NCBI GenBank assembly: GCA_032622095.1
Contig: CP136068.1
Coordinates: forward strand, 11,515,729 to 11,579,728
Source of the DNA: Siphonodentalium dalli
Lineage: Eukaryota; Mollusca; Scaphopoda; Gadilida; Siphonodentaliidae
Length of the DNA: 64,000 nucleotides
Direction of reading: 5' to 3'
Each line of letters begins with the position of its first letter. Within the stretch, counting starts at the first letter, position 1. Under the pieces are notes generated by a model. It did not search any database. It was not told the origin of the DNA and saw only the letters and a program-made list of their open reading frames with translations. Shown in pieces: positions 22,278-33,604 of the stretch. Position numbers and translations under genes: made by a program.

Positions 22278-23481
22278 TATTCACAACAGAGGCCTCTTGG
22301 CCAGAGAATATCTTCTTCGCTGAAATGTTTCTGTCAGTCGAAGAATTGCGTTTGAAAGTTGTTTTACCTGGAACCAAATCGTCCAGGGTTTTATTCCTTT
22401 CTTTTTGAGTTTTCAGCACACTTTCGAGTTCACTACCGAACACACCTGTACCCGACAAAGGGAGGTTTGATAGATCATTGCTATCATTCATCTTCCATAA
22501 TGAAGAATCTTCCAACGCACATTTACGTCGTATAATATGGTGAAATGCACCACACCGTCCCATTTGGTCTAAGCACTTTGTCGAAATCGCAAAGATGTCC
22601 TTGACTTTCTGTGAAATTAGTTCCACTTCTGGGTTTGGAGATTCCCCAATCAATGAGGCTAAGGATTGCGGTTGGTACATTATTGTACTAATGCCCATAT
22701 GTGCAGCTGCTTGGCCTTTAAAGGCTACATTTTCAAGTGCCTTGCATGGTTGTGTGTTCAGTCCACATTTTGATGTTGACTTCAGAGTTACAGGTTTTCC
22801 TGTTTTCTTCAAACACATGAAGACAACGTCGTCAATATGAGGTACTTGTAAGAACATTTCTGACTCAGCAAACAGTGGGAATTCCTCTGGCATTGGTTCA
22901 TTGAAAGCTTTCAACTTGCCAGGATTTTGACATCGCCAGGAATTATTTAAGACGGATTTCTGCACCTTATCCAAATCCATGCCATTTACTGACATATTAT
23001 CTTTTGATGCTAAGGCATCTTCGCCAAATAAGGCCTCCAAATCAGTGTCTTTGGTCATAGGTTCTGGGCCGTCCGGCCTTTCTGAATCTGTGAAAAAGTC
23101 ATCATCAGGTCCTGCTCTAATGCTTATGGCATCATCGTCTGAGTCTAATTCATTCTCTGCAATGCGTGCATTTATGTGATCCTGTGACTGTGTTTTCTCT
23201 GCACTGCGTGCATTTATCTGACCACTAGGTGTTTTATCAGCACTGCGTGCTACCCTAGGATTTGTTCTTGCTTTTTGATCAGCTTTGGATTTCAATTGTA
23301 ATTCAAGAATCAAATTGATCTTCGACCCCAGTTCGCCTTGAATTTTCTGTATTTCTCATTGTAATTCTTCTTTCAGAAGTTGATACTTCGTCTTCCGTTT
23401 GCGTTTATAAGCAACCTTCGGTTGCGGGTTGGAAACATCAGTTTCCTTCCGTTCGCTAGACGAAGAATCTGTCTCAGACAT
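22114..23481 (-). pseudogene. DIRS-like gag with one in-frame stop
   Basis: The ATG at 23481-23479 opens a frame beginning MSETDSSSSERKETDV and a basic stretch KRKRKTKYQLLKEEL. A single TGA (23358-23356) interrupts it, after which the same frame runs to 22114. Features in order: a coiled-coil-like start, a short degenerate repeat (SADKT..INARSAEKT..INARIAEN), an acidic region with DSDDD and PDDDF, a conserved-looking middle (NNSWRCQNPGKLKAFNEP, GISTIMYQPQSLASLIG) and a Gly/Arg-rich end (PNRGGYPNRGYSRG) suited to RNA binding. It is identified as gag by its position before a DIRS-type RT and by this layout; I cannot confirm it by alignment. Confidence 0.75.
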
Positions 23482-23684
23482 TTTGTCTGTAATAAATACG
23501 TCCAGCTTTTAAGGACGTCGAGAATAGAATGAATGCAAATGGGAGATATTTGCGCGGCGTGTTCGACTTCCGGTTTACAAAACACGGAATACGAAAAACT
23601 AAACGAACCGCGGCGTAAATCCGGTAGCCGGAATAGTTAATCTATAAGGACCATATCAGGTAATTACCTAATTTATGATATACA

Positions 23685-23931
23685 ATTTACGAAATCCATT
23701 TTTTTTTACAAATGACAGGCTACTAATACCTCAAAATTGAATAATCTTTTTTCATGATTCCAGCTAATACAACTTGTCTCTGTGTAATCACATGTATAGC
23801 TCAATACTTGGGAATATTCTGACACCTCTGTTGCCCCAATTCCCAAAGCATGGCTCTAAATGGCTATTGAGGAAAGGCATAGCATAGCATGAGTTTTGCC
23901 TGGTTCTATTCATGATAGGGTGAGGGATATG
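23685..23931 (-). repeat. Right inverted terminal repeat of DIRS-like element
   Basis: About 247 bp, inverted copy of 20610-20820 with an extra segment TACAACTTGTCTCTGTGTAA near 23768. Confidence 0.75.
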
Positions 23932-23944
23932 CCCAGATATCACA

Positions 23945-24365
23945 CGTACGTTGGGTCAAAGTTGGAATAATCACGTTGGCCCAACGTCGGCTTTTGTGGT
24001 TGGAACGACGATGGTCCGACGTCGGCTTGCGTTGGAATAATTACGTTGGCCCAACGTCGGCTTTTGTGATTGGTACGACGATGGCCCAATGTCGACTTGC
24101 GTTTGAATAATTACGTTGGCGCAACGTCGGCTTTTGTGGTTGGTACGATGGCGCAACGTTGACATGCGTCAGATTTTGCGCGTTTCAATCATGGCTACGT
24201 TGGCCCGACGTTGGACAACCAACGTTGGGGCAACGTTGGTTTTACCGCTGGTTTAACGTTGGCCCGACGTTGAAAACGTAACGCACTAGGCGATATGTGA
24301 GGTTAGTAGGTGCGTTAGATGTCGACGTTGGACCAACGATGGCCCAACGTTGGTCATAGTGTGGA
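23945..24365 (+). repeat. ACGTTGGCCCAACGT-rich minisatellite
   Basis: A unit of about 70 bp (GTTGGAATAATTACGTTGGC...CGGCTTTTGTGGTTGG) starts near 23961, 24031 and 24101; related ACGTTGGCCCGACGTTG blocks continue to 24355. The core ACGTTGGCCCAACGT is a near-perfect palindrome, so each unit can form a small hairpin. Confidence 0.85.
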
Positions 24366-24494
24366 GAAATCGGTCGAATACGTCGTAGCGTCATTTTAAC
24401 GTCATTCTTAACTGGTCGCGTGTTTCTTTTTCAAATAACGCTTTGGTTTATTGTCTGAACTTGCATTTGTGTTCTGAGTGAGCTTCTCGGTTTA

Positions 24495-24562
24495 ATGGAT
24501 TATTATTTGGATAATGCACCACGGAACACCATCACCAGCTATAGGGACCCGAAGAAGTACCG
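24495..24562 (+). CDS. Candidate first coding exon with splice donor
   Basis: An ATG at 24495 starts 22 codons with a non-repetitive composition (MDYYLDNAPRNTITSYRDPK...) ending in CG|GTAAGT, a consensus 5' splice donor at 24563. Without splicing the frame hits TAA immediately (CGG TAA). Upstream sequence is GC-richer than the surroundings. No acceptor or second exon was found and I do not recognise the peptide. It could be the 5' exon of a host gene or of a transposon gene, or chance. Confidence 0.3.
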
Positions 24563-25627
24563 GTAAGTACTTTAGTTGAGAATATCATGCCGAATAACTT
24601 GGAATTTCAACGATAAGCGTGCGTCGTCGGATTCCTTTCCTCCTCAACCAACTTAAAGTTTGAATTTGAAGTTTAACCCTTCAATTCTCAGAAACTAAAA
24701 CAAATAAATTTTTGTAAGTTTCGTGTGATGGCATCCGACTGTATGAGGACGAAAATGTCATTCTAATTACTATCTAATTTTCACTATCCATGTGTGATAA
24801 TGCATGGATTTAGGGACATGGCGGCAGGAGTGTTGCACGGGTCTCTCACACCCCCACCCCACCACAACTTTGGTCAAAATTGTCAACAGTTGGATATTTC
24901 ATACTTGACACAACATTAATTGGAACTTGCGCACGGTCACACCAACAATGTTGTAGGTTGAGATTGTTCTCGTAGTTTGATTTTCCAACAATTATTAATT
25001 GTTTTTGGAACGTCATTTGCACATTGTCCTACTTTTGGTAAAAAAAAATTGACTGAAATGGCATCAGTTGGAAATTTACGACCTTAGGGTAGTGGGGGAG
25101 TCCCAGGTTGGAAATTTCCAACAATTGGAATTCTTGAGGCCAGTCTAGATGTTAGGAGTTTGCTATTTTCAGGTTCGGATCTCAAAATGTTCTCAGTGTA
25201 TTCCGTTCCTCTTCTGGCTGTGGCAACAATACTACTGATCCATTTAGAATAATGCTAACATCCAGGCTGTGAGGGGCCAGTAACTTTTGGGGAACTCAAA
25301 CCCCAAAGGGGGGTGCAGTTGAAAATTCCAAGGTGGATGCACCCCTCACCAACGCTGACACCCATCTAGCCACGTCCCTGTCATGGATTTCTATGGATAA
25401 TTAAGTTCAGCGTACGACAGTGGATACCGTTCCACTTTCAGTTGTATACCCTAATAGGCTATTATGATTATATTTGTTGGGGGGTGTACGTGTACTACCA
25501 GAATAGGAATTTACGATTGCACCACCCCCTTTCGTTGAATAAAATTCTCAAGCTGCAAACCAGAGTTCAGTCCCATCGCTACGGTGTCTGACGCCCTGTT
25601 ATGTAGGAGATTGATTTATGCATGGAG
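24563..25627. other. Unassigned intergenic DNA
   Basis: No gene. Short C-rich and G-rich runs (CACCCCCACCCC near 24870, CAAAGGGGGG near 25302) and repeated CCAACAATTGG/CAACAGTTGG words. Possibly an intron if 24495-24562 is an exon. Confidence 0.35.
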
Positions 25628-25945
25628 TTCGAACAACCTCCCCTTAATTCGGTATTTTCCAACCGGTACCTTAAATCCACTTGTCAGTTTGCGCTCCAAA
25701 ATACACCTAATAATATTCTCTTGTGGATTTTTCCCCGTATCGAAATAGGTCGATAAATAAATGTCACAGAAAGATGCATAACAAATACAAGTTTGAACAC
25801 GATGTTTGGGTCCCAACCAAAAATCAGCTATTTACACGGAGCGTTCCGTGTTAGTCTATATATTCCTGATATGTTATGAATAAAGAGCGTTCGTTTCACT
25901 TCTGTGCGAAAAATTTAAACAGCTGGAAAATGACAATGGAAAGTA
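25628..25945 (+). repeat. Dispersed repeat D, copy 2
   Basis: Same orientation as 15785-16115, diverged by roughly 15-20% with small indels, and keeping the AATAAAGAGCGTTCGTTTCA block at 25879. Confidence 0.75.
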
Positions 25946-26029
25946 CTTACCAGAGCATATGACGCCAATGTATCAATATTTTGTCAACCATGCCATTCTT
26001 GTGTGATTACCATGCAGTGCATACTTAAT

Positions 26030-26480
26030 CGGGGGCAGTAGTATGTGTACTAAGAATATTGGCATTCCCCTTTTCTATAGTAACCTATGGGGGCCACCTC
26101 TAATCAATCCACTTTTACAATTACTAAGGATATATGGTTCACAGCCTGGATATCTAATCTATTAATTAAGATTACAATCAGTAATGTTATTTGATATACC
26201 CACACTAATTTATTGAACGCGTTATCAGCTGTATATTAAACCTTTGTATCAATGTTGGGGTATATGAAATCAATATGGATATACATGGTATGTGATACAC
26301 ACAAATGTGATTAATCTAATGTATGTGTGTCGGTAAATTTGATATTTGCTTTCAGATATTATGTTATTACTGAAAGTAATATTCAGATTCATGGGTAAAT
26401 ATGAGATTTGTTTTCACAGGTTATGTGATTTCTCAAAGTGCTGTCAAATACATACAAGATATATATACCTTTATTCGTGT
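26030..26480 (-). repeat. Dispersed repeat E, copy 1 (inverted relative to 58-59 kb)
   Basis: In reverse complement it matches 57945-58380 and 58380-59065: CCTATGGGGGCCACCTCTA, CCACTTTTACAATT, ATATGGATATACATGGTATG, CAGGTTATGTGATTTCTCAA and TTCGTGTATCTGG. Diverged, non-coding. Confidence 0.7.
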
Positions 26481-26754
26481 ATCTGGATATTACTTTGTAA
26501 AATCACATACCCTCTGAGAACAAATCCCTAATTGTTTTCCAAATATATTTGCTGAAAAAGTTTGAGTTTGTTTGTTGATTGCTTTAATTTTTTATAGTTT
26601 AAACCCTTAGACTATATCACGTTATTATTTTAACAAGTGGGGCAACGAATATACAGATTTGTCTACACTTGTTAAAAAAACAACCACTTATTTGTGCGTG
26701 TCGACAGGTACGTGAACTTGGTTATGCATATATCGTAAACACTCAGAAAACTTA

Positions 26755-27535
26755 CAAAGTCGTCATTCAGAGTTGGTTTGTTCTATTATAGACTTTGTCA
26801 GTATTATGGACACAGCTGCAAATCATGCACCACAATAAGCACAAATTCACCCACAATACCAGACATGAAATTCTATAATCATGTACCAGACCAGAATTAA
26901 GAAATAAAGTTAAACTTAACCCTACCCCAAGATAATTTTCTTAATGCTTTCAATTTTATGCTTTATGCTACTCAACTTGAAAGGTCATTCAGACTAGTTG
27001 ATATAATTCATACCATATATTACTGCCAACGGTTTATGCAATCTCATCTTCACTGTCAATTTTATAAAATGCGATGGTATCAGTCAATAGCATTCCTGTG
27101 CAACATCTTCAGGACAGAATGGCTCAAACAGCTCAGGTTGCCTATCGGCCGTCTATCCATGAAATGCTACATCGGGAGTGGTTGATTTGGCAACGGTTGT
27201 AAGTCTCCACTGTTTTGATATCATGTTGACTCATTTTGACTGTAGTAGTAAAGATTCCTCACATATCAGAAATAGCAAGTACCTTCTGTTGATTTTCAAA
27301 CTTCTGCTGGAACATTATCCACCTAGCTTGATTAATTTTTATCGAACATTGGTCATATAAGGCACATGCCAACTCCTTGTGTCACTTTCCAAAACCCAAT
27401 TCCTGAATAAGCCATGACTTCCATATATTTTAATTGTATTTCCAGCAATTTCCAGAAGAGTTTTTTTCCTTTTTGGAAGGTAACCATTACCAGTGAAGGA
27501 ATGGAACCCAACAAGTGCATTGCTCTGTATATTTG
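26755..27535 (+). repeat. Inverted repeat G, left arm
   Basis: About 780 bp that matches the reverse complement of 29565-30335 at roughly 75-80%: CAATACCAGACAT, ATTCTATAATCATGTAC, CTACTCAACTTGAAAGGTCATTCA, GTTGCCTATCGGCCGTC, CTACATCGGGAGTGGTTGATTTGG and ACTTCCATATATT. Some stretches read as protein in both arms (ML YATQLERSF), so a degraded gene may underlie it, but frames are broken and no family is recognised. Confidence 0.7.
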
Positions 27536-27714
27536 ACATATCGATATCACTGAATTGCATGATTGAATCACCTGCCCATTAGCATCTAATTTGATCAACT
27601 ATTGTCATGGGTTTAACGTTTCCTCCATTGTGCATAAACGCCATCAAGATGGCGAACTCTCTGACATGACCTCTCTATCGATTAATATGTCCTTGATTTA
27701 TTGTGGAAAGCGAT

Positions 27715-28905
27715 AGCCACCCAGGTTACACAAGTACAAACAACCCACTAACATACAGTCACTCCATATATACACATAAACGCCACACAAATGACAAGTT
27801 AGTCACTCACTCTATGTACATACACCTCACCCATGACCAAATAGTCATGCCCTATACACCATTAGACCACTTTCATGATCATAAACGGTTGGTTAATACG
27901 GTCACTCCTCGTATACCTATTCGCCACACATATGACCAAATAGCTATTCAAGATATACATAAATACCCCATCCATGAACATGGAGTCACTCCATGTATAG
28001 ATATGAATCTCGTCAATGGCCATATAGCCACTCGTTTTATACACGTACCCCTCACCCATGACCATATACATGTATAGCCACACTTGTGTATACCTGTACA
28101 CACAATACACGCCATAGTCATGAGTCACCATATAGCCACTCGTTATATACATGTACATATACACATGACCATCCACACGCTCGGCAATGACCATCCAGCA
28201 TACTACAAGTACACATGCACATAATGACTGCTGTCATTCCATGCACACATATACGCATTACACATATGCACATCTATTTATCCATTCACCCGACCCATGA
28301 CCACACATACAACACATGTATACATATACACCCACCTGTGATGACACAGCCACACAAGTTACACCTGTACAACCCACCCATGACCATACAGTCACTCCAT
28401 ATATACACAAACGCGCATATGACCATTTAGCTACACTCGTTATGTACATACATTAATGCTCTAAATAATCGGCTCCTTAGCCACAACAAAATTATGGTTA
28501 ATTTTTCAGGATTTAGTCGGAAATATGGCTTGTTGCCATTCATCGGAGGAGAGTTTTCCGATGAATGATAACAAGCGATATTTCCGACTAAATCCTGAAA
28601 AGTTACCCATAAATCTGCTATGGTTAATGAGTCAATTACTTAGGCCTTTACTCTAAACCATAGCAATGCCCATACAGCCACATTAGGTACACATAACCAT
28701 ATAACCATAGTCACTCCATGTATACCTATTCACCTCACACATGACCATACACTACTTGTATACCCATACATCTCATCATGACCACCCCATTCAAGAACAT
28801 ATAGTTAAACATCATTACATGTATACCTATTCACATCATTCATGATCATACAATAACTCCCTTTATACATACTCGCATCATCTATGACCATACGGTAACT
28901 CTCTG
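27715..28905 (+). repeat. Degenerate ~50-bp minisatellite (…ATGACCATATAGCCACTC…)
   Basis: Loose tandem copies of a unit containing CTCACCCATGACCATATAG and CACTCGTTATATACA, at 27715-28450 and 28665-28905, separated by a MITE (about 28470-28660). Repeated in copy B at 43837-45027. Frames such as 27703-28077 (+) and 27862-28194 (-) are products of the repeat. Confidence 0.75.
28470..28660. mobile_element. Inverted-repeat MITE, family H, copy 1
   Basis: Arms: GTCGGAAATATGGCTTGTTG-CCATTCATCGGA and its inverse TCCGATGAATG-ATAACAAGCGATATTTCCGAC around a short GGAGAGTT centre, with outer ends CTAAATAATCGGCTCC / GAGTCAATTACTTAG. It sits inside the minisatellite. The same family forms the apex of the palindromic element (36875-37220) and occurs at 58500-58625. 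No ORF. Confidence 0.8.
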
Positions 28906-29147
28906 GTTGCCATCTTGACCTGCACTCTGTATCAAGTTGATCAATTTTGATCCTAATAGGCCAGAAGAGCCACAGATTATGATTCATTTCAGTTCTGCCC
29001 ATTTATTAAAAACAAATATATCCAGTATCCCAAAAGAGTTTCTTGGCAAAATTCCATAAGGCAACATTAAAATTAATATTTTATGCCCCATAAGGAAATG
29101 GGACAACCAGAATAGGACATTTAGTTGTCAGTTGATTAGCTAACATG

Positions 29148-29546
29148 TATAATAACCGAGTGAGTCACAATTTGTTACATTTTCGGAACAGCGGAGAATA
29201 ATGTTTGTGATATATGTAAAACAAATGGTTGCCATTTAGGAAGCCATTTTGAGTAATTTAGTTTATAAACACATTAGTGTGACACATTAAGGTAGATCAA
29301 AACAATAAACACCTTTCATACCAAAGATAGTTACATTTTACTTGATCCCCCCCCCGATATTTGTGTCCAGTTTGTGGTAATGTCAGTGATGACAAATTAA
29401 GTAAAAATTAACCAAGGTGCATCAGACATGTTAGTGTTCAATGTATAGAAGGCACAATGGCAAATTTTATACATCAACCACAACTTGTAAGCGATTGTGG
29501 GGGCACTGTGGGCAATATCTACCATTTTCAATATTTTGGCAGCCAA
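29148..29546 (+). repeat. Dispersed repeat C, copy 2
   Basis: Diverged copy of 14200-14672; contains a C9 run near 29347 (C10 in the tandem copy at 45469). Confidence 0.75.
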
Positions 29547-29564
29547 ATATGCAGAAGAATGGAA

Positions 29565-30335
29565 TTATTTGGTTCCATTTCTTCACATGTAATAATTACC
29601 TTTCATCGTTTTTCCGAAAAGGAAAAAAAACTCTTCTGGAAGTTGCTGGAAAGATGATCACAATATATGGAAGTCGTGGTTTATTTAGGAACGAATTGGG
29701 TTTTGAACAGTAACACGCTTAATACACTCGAGAAGTTAACATGTGCCTTATACATATATGGTCAACATTCGAGAAAAGTGAATTAAGCTAGGTGGACAAT
29801 GTTCCAGTAGAAGTTTGAAAATCAGCAGAAGGTAGTTGATCTTTCTGCACTTCCACAATGAAAGGAATCTTTAATTTTACACTCAAAACGAGCCCACATG
29901 ATACCAAAACAGTGGAAACTTGCAACTTTTGCCAAATCAACCACTCCCGATGTAGCACTTCGTGGATGGACGGCCTATAGGCAACATGAGTTGTTTGAAC
30001 CAATCTTCCCTGAAGTTGCATAGAAAATCTATTGACTGATACCATCACATTTGATAAAATTGACAGTGACAGTGAAGATGAGATTGCATAATCCGTGGGC
30101 AGTACTATTGCAACATATGGTATGAATTAGGTACACTAGTTTGAATGACCTTTCGAGTTGAGTAGCATATAGCATAACATTGAAAGCATTAAGAACACTA
30201 GCTTGGGGTAGTTCTGGTCTGGAACACCGTACATGATTATAGAATTGTATGTCTGGTATTGGGGATGAATTTATGCTTATTGTAGGTGGTGCATGTTTTA
30301 CAGCTGTGTCCATAAAACTGACAAAGTCATGGGAA
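29565..30335 (-). repeat. Inverted repeat G, right arm
   Basis: Inverted relative to 26755-27535. Better preserved frames here: 30313-30029 (minus; MDTAVKHAPPTISINSS, LNAFNVMLYATQLERSF) and 30048-29788 (minus; AYRPSIHEVLHREWLIW). They look like pieces of one broken gene shared by both arms; the family is unknown. Confidence 0.65.
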
Positions 30336-31039
30336 TTTTTCAGAAAGTTTTCACTTAAAATTTAATAATGAAAATTTTAGCTAATTTGTCAAAAAAAATC
30401 AAATATCTAAACAAAATAGACTCTCCCATAACATAATCCATCTCAGATACATTATAATTCCATGATATATGATTATACTCTGAATTGGTTAACAAAACGG
30501 AACCAAAATGGACTATTCTGACTATTTTCATATATAAAATCAGTTTTAGGGAAGGGTTAATTTTTAGAAAATATCTCGACTTGATGTTGTGAAGTTGATA
30601 TAAATGAATCAGGTATATAATGCTGAAATTTTTTATGTACCACTGAGAGCTTTATACCAAAAAATGAAAATTTATAGAAAATATTCTGGAAAACTTTTGA
30701 AAAAGCACTGCAAGTTATGCATTTTTTGCCATTTTCCTGAATGTTTTACACAAATTGTTGGGGGATATCATTTATTGCACATCATTGATGTTAAGCAACC
30801 AAGATAGAATAAATATATGATATTCAAGTATATTTTATTCGACATTTGTCTTGTTTTATTGGTTTTCCTGATTATACTGAAATTTGCAGGTCAAAAACAC
30901 TAAAAAGGTCAAAACAATATATTTTCCAACTGATCCGCCCTGGATACCTCAATGTTTTGGAACCGCCATGGGGCAAGGATAATTGGAGATAGCGTCAAAA
31001 TTTCTACCCTTTCGTGTGATACTACCCTCATCTGGGGGC
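30336..31039. other. Unassigned AT-rich DNA
   Basis: No gene or defined repeat beyond the tandem copy at 46458-47161. A 67-codon frame at 30604-30807 (+) has no recognisable domain. Confidence 0.35.
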
Positions 31040-31385
31040 CGGTCTAATATACCTTTATTCGTGTATATGAACAGTACTTTTCTATATACTTCTATAAAAA
31101 TGTGTGTACCTATAGTCGTATATCTAAATGCCATATGTCTAGATACTTACTTAAAATGTTAAAAAATTTCATAATACTTATTATATACAACAATGTGTGC
31201 ATACACTAAAATAATTAGTCATAATTTGTACGGATCACAAATAGTTATACTTCATCAAACAATCTTCAATTTTATGATGCCGACTATGACAATGGAATTA
31301 TAAAAACTACAACATAATTTAACTTTTTTTTATTTCAAACTCGAACAGATCTTAAAATACAATACACAATGTTTTTGAACATATA
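31040..31385 (-). repeat. Dispersed repeat F, copy 1
   Basis: In reverse complement matches 57496-57790: CATTGTGTATTGTATTTTAAG, TCTGTTCGAGTTTGAAATAAA, GCATCATAA and ATACACGAATAAAGGTATA. Both copies begin next to a (TA)n run. Duplicated at 47162-47507. Confidence 0.75.
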
Positions 31386-32000
31386 TATATATATACTAGC
31401 AGGGTTACCCGGCGTTGCCCAGGTTAATGCGATGTGAAGCCCTCTGTATGCTGTGGATATTTGTTGGGAATAGAGAATGCTCTTGCTTAAAGGCACACGA
31501 TGCCTTAGTTGTCGAAACACCTTAAACAGAAAAAACATTAAAACGCATACTTTTTCGTTCATATATACCATGACCATCGCGTAAACAGCAAGTTATCATA
31601 AAGACCTACTATATTTTACCTAAGCAAGAGCCTGATTGTGTTACAGAAGACAGCACAATGCTACTGGCTAATCACACAAATGGCATAAACGCTCTTTATT
31701 ACTTCCAGTAACTTTTGATGCTTTTGTTTACATAACAATGGTCAAACATATGATAATAACATACTGTTTATGCGATATTTCTTATTTGTATACGGACAAA
31801 GTATGTCTACATTTTGATGTTCTTTCTGTTTGTGGCGGTTTTTGACGGGTGGAAATATTTTCACAGGATACCCACCGCCAAGGCCAACCGTACCTTTAAA
31901 GTGTTGTACGTTTTCTCATAAATTGTATATTCAAATAGCATCCCAAAACATGATTATTACAGTCATGGAATATAAGTAGTGGCTCACCTTGCCAATTGTC
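31386..32000 (-). other. Probable retroelement 3' end next to (TA)n
   Basis: After the (TA)n run, the sequence CTAGCAGGGTTACCCGGCGT (31396 on) reads in reverse as a terminus ending in (TA)n, as for LINE or SINE tails. A reverse-oriented AATAAAGAGCGTT (AACGCTCTTTATT) is at 31688. No gene. Confidence 0.4.
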
Positions 32001-32006
32001 ATTCTG
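32001..32006. repeat. Left 6-bp target site duplication of palindromic element
   Basis: ATTCTG, followed at once by the terminal AGAAGAATAGGGG. Identical to 42091-42096; the uninterrupted site is at 48123-48128. Confidence 0.97.
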
Positions 32007-32079
32007 AGAAGAATAGGGGCCTCGTTAGAGCCACATCTAAAAATAGAATCTTTGGGTCTAAACATGGTTGTACTAAAAT

Positions 32080-32265
32080 ATTCCCAAAACTTCCAAAATA
32101 TCAAAACCCAAAAAAAATTTCAAAAATTCCAAAATTAATTTTTTCCAAAAAATTTCAAAACCCTAAAATTAATTTTTTCCACAAAAAAATTCAAAACCCC
32201 CAAATTTCAAAAAAAGAAAAAATTTCAAAACCCTCAAAATTATTTCTCTAAAAAAAAGTTTAAAT
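32080..32265 (+). repeat. Subterminal AT-rich repeat, left arm
   Basis: Irregular copies of ATTTCAAAACCC and CCAAAATTAATTTTTTCC. The mirrored copy is at about 41835-42010. Subterminal tandem repeats are known in Polintons. Confidence 0.7.
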
Positions 32266-33074
32266 AAAAAATTTATAACGAGTTTTTCGGTTTCTCATAA
32301 TCTCGATATTAAAAAATATCGAATGTTAAATTATTTGCGCGTAATATCTTTCGTTATTTTTTTGTTCAACCAATGTTTCAATGTATTTATTAATCGATGT
32401 TTAGAAATATCTTTATACCAATTATATGTGTATGGACAGTCGCTGTAATGTTGGACATTGTGACCAACGGTATGAATGCATACATTCCAGTGTTTAACGG
32501 ACGCAGTTCATATAATTGTCATACCTGAAAATAGACACCATTACTTTTACATAAATAATAAAGAGCGTTTATTCTTTACTTATCTCTATATGAAGTTATT
32601 GAGTATATGACAGGCGTGTATTTTCGTGAATTATTGGAAGTATTGAAATGTACTATGTTGAATCACTAACGGTCGAAAATGGTAAGGCGAAATTACAACC
32701 CCCCAGAATGAACTGTCATATTGAATGAATGATGATTTAATCTCAGCCATTTTTACATGGAACATGAGCGATGTACACGCAATCACACACGCCACATTGG
32801 TGTTAACAATGTGTCTTTCACACCTTTGCTTTACCAAATGAATTCTATTATTTCCCCGGTCACAGCTATATGGTATTCAGAAAACATATCGATTTAATGT
32901 CAGAACAAACGGGTTAGTATCAATTAAGGTTGATAAACTGTGTCATTCACACGATAATTAGTTAGCCAAAACATGCATACGTCCAGGACACTCAATTATA
33001 GAAATTGCTTTGATGACATTGTTATAACAACATTACGTAATAACCACTTATCGCCCCACATTCATACTTACGCT

Positions 33075-33281
33075 TTGGACATTTTATCAGTTTATCACGT
33101 GATCACTAAATGTGGCAATCGGGTATCCACCGATGCCTGCAATATATTATTTATAATAATTGGACTCATTGATCTCACGTGAATAATACTCTTAGTTGTT
33201 CCAATAAAATAGTTATCAAATTCGATCACCAATAGATTTGACTGTGGAATGTAATGACCTTTTAACTTATTTATCGATCTA
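33075..33281 (+). repeat. Intra-arm direct repeat, copy 1
   Basis: TTGGACATTTTATCAGTTTA to CTTATTTATCGATCTA, repeated nearly exactly at 34604-34809. Both have mirror copies in the right arm (40817-41023 and 39285-39490). Confidence 0.85.
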
Positions 33282-33284
33282 AAG

Positions 33285-33575
33285 GGACACTCATTATGAA
33301 TGAATGTTAACAATACAAGCGCACGAATGAAGAGCGTTGAACATATACGAAATTACTACACGAATGAATTGAACCTTGAAATTTATATTTCACATCTTAC
33401 CAACAACAGTTACAGACATAATCATAGTATTATACTGTCTTGCATGTACACACGCTATGACATCATTAAAGGCGGACAATCCACTCACGGTGTGACAACA
33501 GATACGGACATAGGCATAGTGTTATACAGTCTTCTATGTACCCACGCTATGACACCATTAACGTACATTGGATGT
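33285..33575 (+). repeat. Intra-arm repeat with GAATGAAGAGCGTTGAACAT
   Basis: A ~280-bp block repeated at 34976-35115 (shortened) and 35215-35500, mirrored at 40522-40813 and 38593-39120. It encodes a frame starting MKSVEHIRNYYTNELNLEIY in two copies, but the copies are simply repeats of each other and no family is recognised, so I do not call a gene. TGCTATGACATCATT is itself repeated inside. Confidence 0.7.
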
Positions 33576-33604
33576 TAGGTCTATGACTCTTGAGTATGCA
33601 CCGA

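Larger units (their letters stand above)
20610..23931 (-). mobile_element. Decayed DIRS-like retroelement with inverted terminal repeats
   Basis: A minus-strand gag frame (23481-22114) and partial RT (22277-21241) lie between inverted repeats at 20610-20820 and 23685-23931. The repeats share CATATCCCTCACCCTATCAT, TCAATAGCCATTTAGAGCCA, TGGGGCAACAGAGG and CCTGTCATTTGTAAAAA; the right one carries about 36 extra bases. Inverted terminal repeats with a DIRS-type RT fit the DIRS-1 group, which integrates by tyrosine recombinase and leaves no target duplication; none is seen. RNase H, methyltransferase and tyrosine recombinase are missing, so the copy is internally deleted and dead. Confidence 0.75.

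Noticed and set aside
27703-28449. His/Thr- and Tyr-rich frames at 27.7-28.4 and 43.8-44.6 kb
   Set aside because: They are translations of the degenerate minisatellite, open on both strands.
33300-33578. Conserved frame MKSVEHIRNYYTNELN... as a gene
   Set aside because: Its repeats at 35253-35483 and the mirrors are copies of one DNA repeat, changes include many amino-acid replacements, and a third copy lacks the frame.
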